In this document: positions 1 through 13,602 of the stretch, piece after piece
Layout of the letters: each line of letters starts with the position of its first letter
How positions within the stretch are numbered: position 1 is the first letter of the stretch
Origin: Diplodia intermedia
Lineage: Eukaryota > Ascomycota > Dothideomycetes > Botryosphaeriales > Botryosphaeriaceae
Reading direction: 5' to 3'
Assembly (NCBI GenBank): GCA_021495925.1
Contig: JAKEKT010000098.1
Location: forward strand, 1-64,000
Length of the DNA stretch: 64,000 bases
Made by a program: the position numbers and the translations under genes
Notes under the pieces: generated by a model
Seen by the model: the letters and a program-made list of their open reading frames with translations, nothing else
What the model was told of the DNA's origin: nothing
The model's database searches: none

Positions 1-116
1 AATTTAAAACTATTTTTTAAAATATTTCTTACTTCTTTATTAAGTTTTAAAGTAATAATAAAAGATATTAATTAGATTTTTTTTATAAAGTTTTAGAATA
101 TATAGAAGAGTATACT
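1..116. repeat. AT-rich relic left of the nested elements
   Basis: This is extremely AT-rich sequence with almost no CpG. It ends at ATACT (112-116), one copy of the 5-bp target duplication of element A. It resembles the right flank (23532-23790) and is more depleted of CpG than the elements, so it looks like an older RIP-mutated layer into which element A inserted. No coding remains are recognisable. Confidence 0.7.
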
Positions 117-892
117 TATTACGAACCCTAGAATATAAGAGCCTTATAACTTTAAGAACGAAAAGCCCGTACGAGAGAAAGTATTATAAGAGCTAATAAA
201 TCTTACGAGCGGTAGAGCCGTACGAATAGAAATCTCGTACGAAAAGAATAGACGTAAGAGAACTTAGCGTCTATAAGACTAGACTTAGATAGTAGCTAAA
301 GCCTATATAAAAAGAACGCTTATAAGAAATCTAGATAGAATAAAAGACTATACGTAATAAAAAAACTATATAAGAAGTAGAACTATAAAAACTTAATAAT
401 CTAATTAAATTATAGTCTCGTAAGAAATACGAAATCTAGAAAGTAGAAAATAGATACGAAGATACGAACGTAAGTAAGATAGTTATTACGTTCGCTTAGT
501 AGTAATAGAAGTCGAAAGTCGAAATCTTAAAAGCTATCGAAGCGCCGACGTTACGTACGACCTATATAGATTATAGTAATCTAAGACTTCTAATTCTTAA
601 CTTTTAATCTAGTTCTTATAATTCTAAGAATTTAATCTAGATTATAACTAGCTTTTCTATAGTATATAGATATACTTTCTTAGCTAGCTTCTTAATCCTT
701 CGTAGTTAACTTAAAGTTCTAATTTAAACTCTATTAATTTAAAGATAATCGGCTTACTATATATTATATAATTATATAATACTTTCTTATCTAATTATTA
801 TTATTTCTCTCTTATCTCTTTAAGATAAACCCTTCGATTTAATCTATCTACTAAGCGACTCTAAAGCTTAGTAAAAGAAGTCTATTATTATA
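117..892 (+). repeat. 5' LTR of element A (776 bp)
   Basis: The sequence starts TATTACGA and ends ATTATTATA, and is preceded by the duplication ATACT. It has the same length as the LTR at 22756-23531. The two share a middle block (about 559-646 here) that differs from the LTRs of element B, so these two form a pair. Differences between the pair are mostly C/T and G/A transitions. Confidence 0.88.
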
Positions 893-1179
893 CTTTAACT
901 ACTATTCTTATAAGAGAAGAAAGATAGTTAACCTCTAAATAGAAAAGTATTTCTAGTATAGAAATTACTAATAAAGTAGTAATATAGACGTTTCTATAAA
1001 TAATAGTCTCTAATAGCCTACGATAGTAGATCTATTCTAAATAATTAATAATATCTAGAGCGAACTCGAGCGGCTTTAGAACTAATTTTAAGAGTAAAGC
1101 AAGAAAAATATTCGACTATAGAAGAAGCTTAAGGCGCTATAGTACTAGTTCGTACTATCTATCGTATCTACGTATACTA

Positions 1180-4100
1180 CGACCGCGAAACTCGTAGTAA
1201 CGCCTACTACTAAGGTTAAGATTTTAAAACCCGACCTATATCGAGAAGATTATAAGAAAATATAGAACTTTATTATCTAATTAAACGACTATATTTATTT
1301 CTTCTATAAATAGTTTACTAATAAAATAGAGAAGATACTCTACGCTAGTATCTTTTTACGTAACTTCGCGAAGTAATAGTTTCGTCTCTATAAATAAGAG
1401 TAATAGAAGAAGCTATCTAAGCGATAAAGCGAAGCGATAGTTAAGCTCTTTAGTAGCTACTTAGTCTTTACGTAGGCTTTTAAAGAAGTATTTATTAGTC
1501 TCGACGAAGCTCGCTTAGTTATTCGTACTCTAATAAATCTTAAATAGAAGAAATCTATTTAAGACTATACTATTTAATTCTAGAATATAGTTTATTTTAC
1601 TATTAAATAATACTTTAACGCCACTCTATAAACTTTCTACTACTAGAAACTAAGAGAGAAAATTAAGAACGCTATAGTCTACTATAATAGACTTAAGAAT
1701 CTATCGAAGCTTATCGAGCTAGTCTAGCTTATAGATCGACGACGTAATAAATAATAGTTTAATAAGAAATTCTACGAAGCTAATAGTATCTAGCCGCGAT
1801 AACCCCGCTATACTTAGAAAGAAGACGATACTATAGAGTTAAATAATATCTAAAGAGACACCTTAATAAGTAATAATAAGAACGAAGAATAAAATAAGAA
1901 AAAAGATAAACGTACGTAGCGTAAGAAATAGATACTCTAATAAAAGTTACGATTTAAAAAGAGGCTATATATTTACTATAATAATAAATAGAAAAGAACG
2001 TACCGCTATATATATAGCTCTAAGAAGAAGATACGCGATATCGCGACTACTACTAGAGATAACTAAGAAGCTTAACGAGAGCTCTTTATAGCGCTCTAGT
2101 TAAAAGAAGTCGATCTATTTAAGAAGATTAATAAAAGACGTAAAGCGCTTAATATACTTAAACACGCTATACTTACTTAGACCGCATATTATAACGATAA
2201 TTATATCGTCTACTAAAGCGATAAAGACGCTACGAAATAATACTTAAAACCCTAGCGCGTTTAAGTTATAATACGTAACTAGACTTAGTAGAAAATTAAC
2301 GAACTTATTAAAGCGCTACTCTAAAATAACGAGTTAGTAGATAGCGATACTAGAGAACTCTATAATAGTATTCTTAAATCTAGCGATACTAGAAGCGAAC
2401 GTAATACGACTATACTATTTTAAGTTATCGAGTACCTTAGATAATACGAAAGTATACGTTAAATCGACGATATAACTTTTATCGTAATCTAGATATCTAC
2501 TACTAGGCTAGGCCTAGACATCTAATAATTTAGAGTCTAAGAAGAAAAACTAGAAGATCGGCTATAAAATAAATAGTAGTAGTAACTTTAAAGAGAGTCT
2601 TCTTACTAAACGATAGATAAGATTAGCTAATAGCTTCGCGATAAGACGCGTAACGCCTAGCGAAAATAAGATAAATAAAATCTTACGCGATTAGCTAAAC
2701 TACTCTTTCGATAAGACGTTATATTTATTAGTAAAAATACTCTATATTAGCGGCCCGACTATAAGAATAATACCTCGTTCTACTACTATTAGATAATAGT
2801 AGAAGTCCTACGCTAGCGAAGATAAATTAACTATAAAAAGTAAATCCTCTAGAAGAACTCGACACTATAGATAAACTAACTAGATAATACGACTATTAAA
2901 GACCTCGTCTAATCGAAAAACTAGACGGTCTTTCTAGTTAGAGACTTTAGAAGAGGCCGTTAGATAGGTTTCTTAACTAGATTATACGTATATTAAACGA
3001 AATTATATCTATCGAAATAGAACTCTTTAAACTACTATACTTATAGATAATCTTTTATAGTAAGAAGGCCTAAGCTATAATTAATAGTAGCGTATAGAGT
3101 ACGTATATCGACCTATTCTTTATCGTTAAGCACTAGCTATATTAGTAAGAAAAAGATAAGCCTTATTCTCTCTAGACTATAAATAAATTACTCGTATAGT
3201 ACGAAAAAGATTAGATAAGAATCGAAATAGAGCTAGTACTAATATTTATCGCTAACTATAAAGAAAAGATTAATCTAGACGTTATAAAGATATTAAAATA
3301 TAATATTATTCTAGAAATATTATAGCTAAAAACGTATATACTATATATTAACTAGAGAATCGAGAAAATTATCTTTTTAAACGAATAATATATAAAATAT
3401 CTCGCTATTATAAAATAAATAAGCTAGACGATAGAGACTAGAGCTAGAACTAAAAGCTAGAGCTAGAAGAGCTAGAGCGAGAGCTAGAAGCTAGAAGTCT
3501 AGAACGTAGAGTAATAACTTAACGTAGAAGTAAATAGCTTCGCTAGAGTTTAAGAAATCTCTCTAGTAGTAATTAGACGTATAAGACGTAGAGACGATAA
3601 GATATATTATCTTTACTTATAATCTAGTATAGAAATAGAATAGCGAATTATCGTACGTATATAGCGATAAACGAGGCCTCTAATAGAGAATAATAGTCTA
3701 AAGATAGTTAAAGAAGACTATCTTTAGAGAATTTACGCGCGTTATATAAACGTAGCGAACGTATCTATAATACTACGTCGAAATATTAGTTCTATATATA
3801 ATAGCGTAAAAAGAGAAAGAACGTTATACGATTATCTAACTAGAGAAAAGCTAATATCTATAGATAATCTAGTAAGCGAGAAAATATATAGAAAACTTAA
3901 TAGAAAAATAAGATCTAAAGAGAAGATAATAACTCTAGAGAAATAACTATCGCTACTAGAAATAGTAGCCGTACTAAAAGAATTTTAGAAATTTATAAAC
4001 CTCTACGAGAAACGAGAAAAAGAATTCTTATTAAAATACTAATTATAGAATTATAAGATACCTCTTATTCTAGAAACGTAGTCTATATTTAAGCTAATAT

Positions 4101-6995
4101 ACTCGCTATTTCGTATCGAGTTAGAGGCTTTAAAAAAATATATTAAAAAGAATCTAGAACGTAAATATATACGGCCTTTATCTTTATCGGCCGGCTATTC
4201 TATTCTATTCGTTCTAAAAAAGAACGGCGAGCTTCGCCTCTATATCGACTATCGTTAATTAAACGATATTACGATTAAGAACCGTTATCTATTACTAAGA
4301 ATCGACGAACTCTAAGATAAGTTCTAGATCGTAAAGTACTTTACTAAGTTCGACCTTCGCGAAGAATACTACTTAGTTCGTATTAAAGAAGATAAAGAAT
4401 AAAAGATCGTCTTTTAAATACGACTAGAATACTTTAAATATATAGTAATACTCTTTAGACTAACTAACGCCCCTACGTTATTCTAGAGTCTAGTAAACGA
4501 TATTCTACGCCCGTATTTAGACGTGTTCTATACCGCGTATCTAGATAATATTATTATCTACTCGAATATCTTAGAAGAATATCGGGAATATATCTAAAAG
4601 ATACTACTCGTACTTAGAAAAAAGAACCTACGAATAGTATCTAAGAAGTATAAATAAATTACGTAGAAAATAGAATTTCTAGAATTTATTATTATATCTA
4701 GATATATTAGTATAAACGAGAAAAAGCTAGACGTAATTAGAGAATAGCCCGAACTATAAACTATTAAGAAAGTATAATTCTTTCTTAGATTTACTAACTT
4801 CTACTATAAGTTTATTCTAAACTATATAAAGATTACGAAGCCTCTTACTAGACTTACTTATAAAGAGCACGGGTTTTAATAGAAAGAAGCGTAGTAGAAG
4901 ATATTTAAGTCTCTTAAATAAATATTTTATAAAGCGTCTATTCTAGATATTTATAATCTAGAGCTACTCGTTATTATAAAGACGAACGTATTAAACTACG
5001 CTATCGGCGCTTATATTAGCTAACTAGACGAGTAAGATAAGCTTTACTTAATCGCGTACTATTTTAGAAAGATAACGCCCTTAAAACTTAACTACGATAT
5101 CTACGATAAAGAACTATTAGCTATTATTACGGCTTTTAAGAAATAAAGATACTATCTTAAAGAAGCTAAATATTAAGTAATAGTTTACTATAATTATAAA
5201 AATCTTACGTACTTTACTACTATAAAGAAACTAACTCGACGATAAGTTAAATAGATCGAAGAGCTAGTATTCTATAATATAAAGATTATCTATAGAAAGA
5301 AATTCGAGAATACTCGCGTAGACGCGCTAAGTAGAAGAGCCGACTATATAAAAGAAAAGCTAGAACTATAACTAATAGTCTTAAGTAAATAGAAAGACGA
5401 TAGCCTTATACCCGCTAAAACGTGCGTATCTATTTTTAGAATTATCTAATTATAGCTTAAGAAAGTATTCGACGTCTCGCTTATCTTAATTAGACTACTA
5501 GCTTCGGCGTATTACTTAGAAAGTAACGCCTAAATAAAGAGAATTCGAGAGGCCTATAAGTATAACGTAATAGTCTAAGAACTCGAAAATATAAAAGACG
5601 ACCCGCGCTTAACTAAAGACGTAGACGATACTATTCTATATTTAGAATTAGTCTACGTTTCGACGAAGCTTTAAAAAGAAATCGTTAAGAATATCTATAA
5701 AGCACTAGTATATAATTACTAAGAAATAGATAAGACGATTAAGAGAATTATTAGAAATTACTATTTTTTAAGTCTACGAAGAATCGTTTAACGAATAGTT
5801 TCGTAGTACGACCTTTATATTAGAAGTAAGACCTTAAGATATACGCTATATAACTTACTTTAGCTATTACTAGCTTTAAAAAGACTCTAGTAATTTATCT
5901 CGCTAGACTTTATTACGAATCTACTCTAATTAAAGAAACCCTTAACTAGCGTTCTATATAATTTAATTCTAGTTATTATCGATAGGCTTACTAAATACGC
6001 GTATTATCTACTATATCTTAAAACGATAAATATAGAAGAACTTATCTATACGTTTCTTAGAATAATTCTTAATAATTACGGGTTATCGAAAGAGCTTATA
6101 TTAGATAGAGATTAGCTATTTATCTTTTAATTCTAGTAGACTTTTATTTATTAGCTTAATTTAAAATATAAGCTATTAACTATAATATATTCGTAAACGA
6201 ACGAATAAACGAAATAAACTAACTAGACGCTTAAATAATATCTTCGCTATTATCTTAACTACGTATAGAATAACTAGATTAAACTACTACTTCTTATCTA
6301 ATTCGCGTATAATAGCTCTAAAGCGTCTACGACCTAGAAATTATCGTTCTACGCTAACTACGGGTACGAACTAATAGCTTATTAAGAGCTAATACTAAGC
6401 GAATCTCTTATTTAGAAAGAAATTCTTAAAGTAGACTAGCTAAAGATACTTTATAAATAGCTTAGCCTCGATATTAAATATAACGAATTTTTAATATTCT
6501 ACTACTATAATAGGCGGCACTAGAAGGTATTAAAGCTAAAAGAGAGAGATAAAGTCTATCTTCTTAGAAAAAATATTAGAATAAGACGTTTAAATAATAA
6601 ACTAGACTTTAAGAAGATAGAGCTATTTAAAATTAATAAATAGATTAGAAAGATTAATTTTCGCCTTAAATTACTAGAAATAATACGAATATACTTAGTT
6701 TTCTATATCGCTCTTCTTAAACTAGCCCTAGAAAACGCTATAATAGTCTAATAAATAAAAGAAATAGTACTAGAAAATCTAGACGCTAATAAAAATTAAG
6801 ATTAGATTATAGAGAAGGTTCTCGATAGTAGCTATATTAATAGTTAGTTTAGATATCTTCTATAATAAGAAGAAAACTAGAATAATATCTAGAAACTATT
6901 AGAAAACTACGACGACTATAAAGAACTTATTATAGAATTCTATTATTAAAATTCTAAACGTCTTATATTAGTACCTCGCTCGAGAGAAAGGCCTC
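1180..6995 (+). pseudogene. Element A gag-pol remnant (Gag, RT, RNase H, integrase, chromodomain)
   Basis: Despite RIP stops the plus-strand frame is readable. Gag-like sequence lies at about 1200-1850. The RT core runs from about 4200, with the IDYR and LNDITIKNRY region and the catalytic box at 4538-4549, which now reads YLDN instead of YLDD. RNase H follows and ends near DALSRR (about 5320). Integrase core sequence lies at about 5900-6400 (FAYNSS, FYANYGYE). At about 6820-6960 comes a chromodomain-like tail (LDS..I, RYL, W..N.W.PLEN, EFY). Stops are TAA/TAG, as expected from CAA, CAG and TGG after RIP. The protease was not located. The element cannot make a functional polyprotein. Confidence 0.8.
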
Positions 6996-7092
6996 GAAAT
7001 CGAACGAAGATATAGCCCGCGATCGATTAACTAGCTTAAAGAACTTTAACGACGTAGTAGAACTCGAGAAACTAATAGAATCTATACTAGTA

Positions 7093-7104
7093 TTAGCTAA
7101 GAAA
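7093..7104. repeat. 12-bp target-site duplication of the LINE (left copy)
   Basis: TTAGCTAAGAAA occurs here and again at 13591-13602, on either side of the LINE. Element B has the corresponding uninterrupted sequence at 21021-21032, followed by the same downstream sequence that follows the right copy here. This proves the insertion point. Confidence 0.92.
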
Positions 7105-10100
7105 GAGAATTACGCTAAGACTAATATTATTTAAAAGTCCTTAATTCTCTTAGCTAGAATCTCGATTCTTAGCTTTGTAGACGTACGCGCTACTACGTAG
7201 TACGTAAAAAAAGAGGTGCTCTAGATAGTACTAGACTAGCTAGAGCTTCGTAGCTCTTTCTACTCTCGAAGACCACTCGAATTCGCTCTAAACTTTATAT
7301 AGAGAACTATACGATATTAAGAAACTTATTTTCGAAGTTATATTATAATAGCTCTTTTCTACGCCCGGAAATTCTACTTTAAAGCCTACTAGAAGCCTCT
7401 TTTCTAGATCTTACTAAAGAGTTTTACGTATATAGACGTTTCGTACGATTCGAGCTTAACGCTAAGGCGTTTCTTAGCCCTTCGAAACCTTTAATATTTA
7501 TATTAATTCTAACGGCCCCTTCGTTTACTTCTAGAGAGTAAGTAATTAAGAAAAGCCCTCGTCTTAACCTAGATTTCTTTTATTTATAGCTTAGTTTAGA
7601 TAAAACTAAAGCTAATAATTTACTTCTAGTCTATTCTTCGTCTATTTCTATTATTTTTACCTATTTTTCTTATAGAAAGAGCTTAAAAATTCTTTTTTAA
7701 ATCTAGAATATCTTCTTTAAAGTAGAATTTACTCTCTTTAAGCTCTACTCTATCTCTTCTAACGTAGGTTATAGACTTTAAGGCTATAAATATAACTATA
7801 AAAAACTTTAAGAATCTCTTAACTACGTCTACGTCTCTTTTAATAGTGGCTACGCTAGACCTCTTAGCCTTCGAATTTATAAAAAATCTATTTATTCGTA
7901 AGAAAATACTTAAACGACGTATCTTTATAGTTATTTTAATTTTTTTAGCTAAGAAGTATAGAGTTTTCGGCCTTTTAAACTCTCGCTTTATCTATAAGAT
8001 CTTTATTAAGAAAACTCTCTTTCTTAAAGTTTCTTTAAAGACTACGTAGAAGACTATTAATCGGTCTCTTAGCCTTCTTATTAAGGCTACGAATCTATTT
8101 AAGCTCGAAAAAGAATAGAGGTCTATTTTAGACCTAATTAAGATTATATAAAAATATATTAAAATTAAGAAAACCGTAAATAAGACTAACTTAATTCTCG
8201 TTACGTAAGTTCGAGCCCTCGAAAAGACCGCGGTAGAACTCGTAAAGAAAATAAAGAACTTATCTAAGTTTAATATCGCTACTCTCTTAAACTAGACCTC
8301 GTAAAGGGCTTTTTCTACGATTTCGTAACGCTCGAAGCCCGCGTACTAGCCGATCGTAGTATCTAGCTAGTCTACGTACGCCTCGATAGCCGCTATTATC
8401 GCGTTAAAGAAAGGGCTATAGATTATCTCTTCTTTAAAGAAGAAGTCGAAGACCTCTATATCTAAGAAAGTTACGCGATAGATCGTTCTTATACTAGCTA
8501 CGAAAATCGTAGACTTCTTATTCTTTAGCCTATAAAATATCTTTAATAAGGCGTTTTCGAACTAGCTTAAGAGAATAAGACCTACGGTTATAACGATCTC
8601 TCTCTCGTCGAAAAAGAATATCGTGCTTATTATATACGAGAACTTCTTCGCCGAATTTCTTTTAAAGAATAAGACGATAATTAATCGAATTATCTCTATC
8701 TAATCGATTACGAAAAACCGTACGTAGTATAAGATAGCTATATACGGCGTATCTACGTAAGACCTTTCGACCCTCTTTCGCGAAGATTTTAGCGAGGCTA
8801 TTCGAACCGAAATCGAGATCTTTAATAACGATCTAAAGGTTATCGACGCCTTCTACTAGCTTACGCTAGAGGCTAAGAGAATAAAGTAGTCTATAGACTC
8901 ACTAGTTCTCGCGTTTAAGACGAAAGAGAAGGCTCGAATAGCTATCTCTAAACGTCTTTACGTTTATAGCGTATTCGCTAAGGCGAAGAAGCTAAGAGGG
9001 CCGAGAAATACTTTAAAGAACTCTAAATAAACTTATTTTAATAAGTTCTTTACGAGTTCTATAAGCTAATCTAAATAGAAGTATTTCGGCAACGAAATCT
9101 ATTCTAGATATCGTAGTAGAGTTAAAGATAGACCTAGTTCTTTACTAAGAACCGTATATTTTACTCTACGAGAACTTAGGCTTTCGATTAATTAATTATC
9201 TCTCGTTCGTCTAAATTCTATCGGTCTATTTCTCTAATCTAAGGCCTTAAATATTAATCTACGTCTTTCGCTTTCTTAGGAGAACGAAGATAAATTTAGA
9301 GGCCGAATTCTAGTAAAGTCTCGATCTAATAGTTTTAAGTATAGAGTAGCGAAAGTTAAAGTTTAAGCTACTTAACTTATATAACTAGAAGAATTAAACG
9401 AATAACGATTTCTAGCTTATTCTAGAACGCGTTCTATAATAGTAATCCCTTAGAACGTAGGCTATAGTAGCCGGGGATTTTAATATTTATTATTTCTAGT
9501 AGAATCTAGAATCTCCCCCCTTAACTAGCGTTAATCGGCTAGTAAAATAATTAGAAGAAAACGATCTATCTCTCTTAAACGAAGAGAGCGAGAATATCTT
9601 TTACCGCCTCTATCTAGAAAGAGAGACGATTATCGATCTTATACTAGCTATATCGGCCTTAGCTAATAGAATTATCGACTAGTAAACGATCGTAGACTTC
9701 GATTTTAACTATAAGATAATTCTATTTAGTCTAGAACCGGCGGGTTATATAAGACCTTCTATAGTAGCTACTATCGCTAGATTTAATACGAAAAAGGCCG
9801 ACTAGCCTAAGTTTTAAGATATATTTAAATAATAGATAGAGACGATAGTATTCGAAGCTCTAAAAAGCTTAAAGTTAAACTCTCTATTAAAAGATATCTC
9901 TTAAGGCTTAATAGAAGATTCGATTCGTTAAATATCCGCGCTAGATGCTCTAGAGGTAAGCCTTAACTAGGCTATATCTATCGCGATAAACCTATCTATT
10001 CCTTAATTAAAACTAGAAGCTCGATCTAAACCGTAGTAGTCGAACGAGCTTTTAGAAGAACGAAGATAACTACGAAGAGAGATCGACGCTTTTAAATCTC

Positions 10101-13100
10101 TACGTATAAAAGAGAATAAGCGACGATACTTAAATAGTTAAAATATCTACTTTAAAGCGATAAAAAGAGCTAAACGTAAATACTAGAATTCTTTTCTAGA
10201 AAAAGAGACCTTTAAAACTATCTTTAAAACTATAACTTATACTAAGTCTAAAACGTATGCTAGAATTCTTAAGATAAGCTACGAAACGTATACGAGAAAG
10301 CGTCTAGAAGATAGTTTTAAGAGAAAGTATTTAGCTCTTAAAAAGAAACTATTTTTATCTCTCTCTTCTATCGCTCTCTTTAACTAGTAAAGCTACGTTT
10401 CTAAACGCTAGAACTAGCCGAAGCTTAGTTTAAGAAAAATTAAAGATGCGTGCTTTACGTAAATTAAGAAAAAAACGCCGGGACTAGACGCTATTACGTA
10501 GAAGATTATTATCTACGCGTTTAGAGCGAAGCTTAGCGTCTTTAATAAGATCTTTTCTACGCTATTTATCTATAGATACTACTCTACGGGCTAGCGTACG
10601 GCTACCGAGGTAATTTTAAGTAAGAAAAAGATAGATACCGCGAACTTAAAGTTCTATTAAATTATCTCTCTACTTAATTATCTTAAAAAAGTACTAGAAC
10701 GAATTATAACTAAAAGACTAGACTATCTAGCGAAGACCTCTAATCTTCTATACTATATCTAAATTAGAGAAAGATTAAAGAAATCCGCGATCGATGTCGC
10801 TATACTTTTATCGAATAAAATAGAGAAGAACCGTCGTCTTAAATATAAGACCTTCGTACTTTTTCTCGATATTAAAAGCGCCTTTAATTACGTGGCTAAA
10901 GAATAACTTCTAGCTATAATAGCTTAAATAGACATGTTAATTAATCTACTTACGTAGGTAAAATCGTTTATATCTATACGAATATTAAGCCTCGCGTTTA
11001 ATAAAGAAGAGAAAGAATTTAGCTTAATAGAGACGAGTATTTTATAAGAAAGTTTAATCTTATCTATTCTCTTTCTAATCTATCTTTAAGAGTTATTTTT
11101 CGTCTCTAAGGCTTCTTTTCTCTCTTATATCGACGATATTACGCTTATAGCTAGCTTAGATAGCTAGAAGCGAAATAAGACGATTCTAGAGAAGAAGATA
11201 AATAAACTCTATACGCGAGGCTAGAAAAACTATATTAAATTTAATCTAAAGAAGACGAAGCTTATTTATTTCGCCCGTTCTTTTAAGAGAGACTTAAAAT
11301 CTCGTTTTATTTTAATTACGCTTTCTATAGAAGACGTAATTAAATCTAAAGAATAGATTAAATAGCTAGAAATCTACTTCGACTACGAGTTTATCTTTAA
11401 GACGTACGTATCTAAAAGAATTAGCTAGGCCCGTTTAGCCTTCTATCGTCTCTCTAGACTAGCTAACGTTAAGAGAAGGCTTTTCTTCTATGCGGTTCGC
11501 TAGCTATATCTAGCTTACGTTACTATAGTTATAGACTACGACTTCGAGATCTACTAGAAAAATTAGAAGTAGTTTATCCGCTAATTTAGAGTTCTCTAGA
11601 ATCTTACTCTACGAAAGATTCTAGAGATTTTTAAGACTACTTCTATTATTTCTCTAGAAATAGAGAGTAGAATTCTACTAGCGAACATTCGTTTAAACGA
11701 GCGATTATAAAAATACGCTCTTAGAATAAATTTACTCGAAGACTTTTATCTTCTTCGAATCGAACTAGAGAAGATTAATCTAGATTAACGGGTTCTAGAT
11801 AGGCCTACGTAGTTAGAGAAGATTAAGCTACTTTTAAAAATATAACTCGCGTTCTTAGAAGTAGTTAAACTCTTCTACTTTTCGCTATAATTACTCGAAC
11901 TATTCTACTCGACTACGATTAGTCCTCTAAATAAAGAGATATAGACTAAGGCCTATACGCTCGAAGTTAAGAGAGTATTCTCTAATTAAATAGCTATCTA
12001 CTCTAACGCCTTCGTTCTATCTATAGGTAAAAATATAGAAGTCGAAATAGTAGCCTTTAATCTTAGCTAATCTAAAGAGAATTCGGCGCGCTAGATTTAT
12101 AAGAATCTCGGTTTCGAGAATCTAATATATAACGACGAGATAGAGGGGCTAGTAATAGCTCTAAACCTCGCTATTAGAGCCGAACACGTTTCTAAAGATA
12201 TAAGAATCTATACGAATAACTAGGCCGCGATTCTTAGGCTAAGTAAGCCCGCTAATATACTCGAGTAAGTATAGTAAATTCGGGCTATTAGATTAGCTAA
12301 AACGCTAAGAGCTAGAGAAAATATCGTCTCTCTAGAATAATATCTCGGCCACGAGAACGTTCTAGACAACGAGTACGTTAATCGACTCGCGAAAAGAGCT
12401 ACGAAGTACTCTTTAAATAGAGTCTTTACTTCTCTAAGCTTCTATTAAAGTAAAGTTAAGTAGAAAACCTACGAGAAGTAGAAAATAAAGCTTAAATCGA
12501 CGGCGAACTCGTTCTATAAACGTATCTTTAGTTTAGAGATAGAACGGCGGCTTAAATCTTCTACGAAAGTTAGAGAAACGGCCTTCGCCTTCTATTAACT
12601 AAAGATCGAATACGACTACTTTAAGTCTTATCTTTATCGCCTTAACCACGCCGAAAACGACTAGTATAGATATAATCGTACGGCTAGATAGATACTACGT
12701 TATCTACTTTTCTCTTACTCTCTTTATAGAGGCCCTCGAGTTCTCTTAAAAGACGGGCTTAAGAAGTATTAACTCGATCTTTCGAATCTCTTCTTCTTAA
12801 CTCTAGAAGCTAGTCTAACGGCTAAGTTCTTAGAATAAATAAAGATTACTACTAGACGATAATAATTAAACGACTTATCTAACGAGACTTAAATACGTAT
12901 CGCTAGACGCTTATTTATTCTCTTTTAATATACTTTCTTTATTTCTTCTCTTCTTTAACTTCTTCTCGTTTTCGGCGCGCTCGCCGCGTTCGATTTAGAG
13001 TAAGAACGGGCGAGAACCGAAGAAAAATAACTAAATAGCGGGTATTTATATTTAAGTAGCCGTTTCTACTAGTATATACGGCTATCTAGTATAGTTAGTA

Positions 13101-13590
13101 ACTAAGCTAATAGAACTAAAAAGTCGAAGTTTAATTTTTAATCGAGTAACCTCTATTTAGAACTCTTTTTTAGATTTCTAAATTTAGAAGTAGAATTATA
13201 TAGCTAGTTCGCTAGTAGTAATGCTTCGGCTAGTTATAATAAATAGTAAGCAAGTATCGGTCTTAGATAGAAGAAAGCTAAACGAATCTAACTAGTCGAA
13301 AAGACTCTCTCTAAGAAGAGAACTTACTTACTTTATTTTTTTTATCTCTATTTTTCGTTATCTTTTAAGCTTTTACTTTATTTTATTCTATTCTTTTTCT
13401 TTATCTAATCTACGCTCTCTATTCTCTTTAGCTTCTAAGCGTATTATTTATAGTACTCTTCTAGAACCCCCTCTAGCACGCATATATTTAGATATATAGA
13501 TAGAAGCGGGCCTTCTAGAGAGACTTCGTCTCTAATAGTCTTAGACTCTAGAGAGACGTTAAACTAAATAAATAAATAATAATAAATAAA
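7105..13590 (+). mobile_element. Tad-like non-LTR retrotransposon (LINE), RIP-dead
   Basis: This is a 6486-bp insertion into element A with a perfect 12-bp target duplication and an A-rich tail (about 13564-13590), typical of target-primed insertion of a LINE on the plus strand. The order of recognisable parts is an unassigned ORF1 region, an AP-type endonuclease, a reverse transcriptase, RNase H and a C-terminal Cys/His-type region. This matches the Tad/I-like fungal LINEs that carry an RNase H domain. The length fits a nearly full-length copy. CpA/TpG depletion and TAA/TAG stops show it has also been through RIP. Whether the 5' end is complete cannot be judged. Confidence 0.85.
8990..12860 (+). 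pseudogene. LINE ORF2 remnant: endonuclease, reverse transcriptase, RNase H
   Basis: Plus-strand translation gives a GDFN endonuclease motif near 9474 and a later stretch matching the end of AP-type endonucleases (about 9620-9720, IDLILA then FDFN). The RT begins near 10400 with the palm box LFLDIKSAFN at about 10860. The catalytic box YIDD is at 11126-11137 and is intact. RNase H spans about 11990-12430 (IYSNA start, IYTNN block, GHENV with NEYVNRLAKRA). A C-terminal region around 12570-12760 resembles the Cys/His tail of fungal LINE ORF2. Many TAA/TAG stops interrupt the frame. Confidence 0.75.
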
Positions 13591-13602
13591 TTAGCTAAGA
13601 AA
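13564..13602 (+). repeat. LINE A-rich tail and right target-site duplication
   Basis: A run of TAAATAAATAA-type repeats ends at 13590 and is followed directly by TTAGCTAAGAAA (13591-13602), the second copy of the LINE target duplication. The tail fixes the LINE orientation as plus. Confidence 0.88.

Noticed and set aside
7846..8049. 67-codon open frame at the start of the LINE
   Set aside because: It lies in RIP-mutated LINE sequence, and its Lys/Phe/Ile/Leu-rich translation reflects AT-rich composition. It is a chance frame, not a gene.
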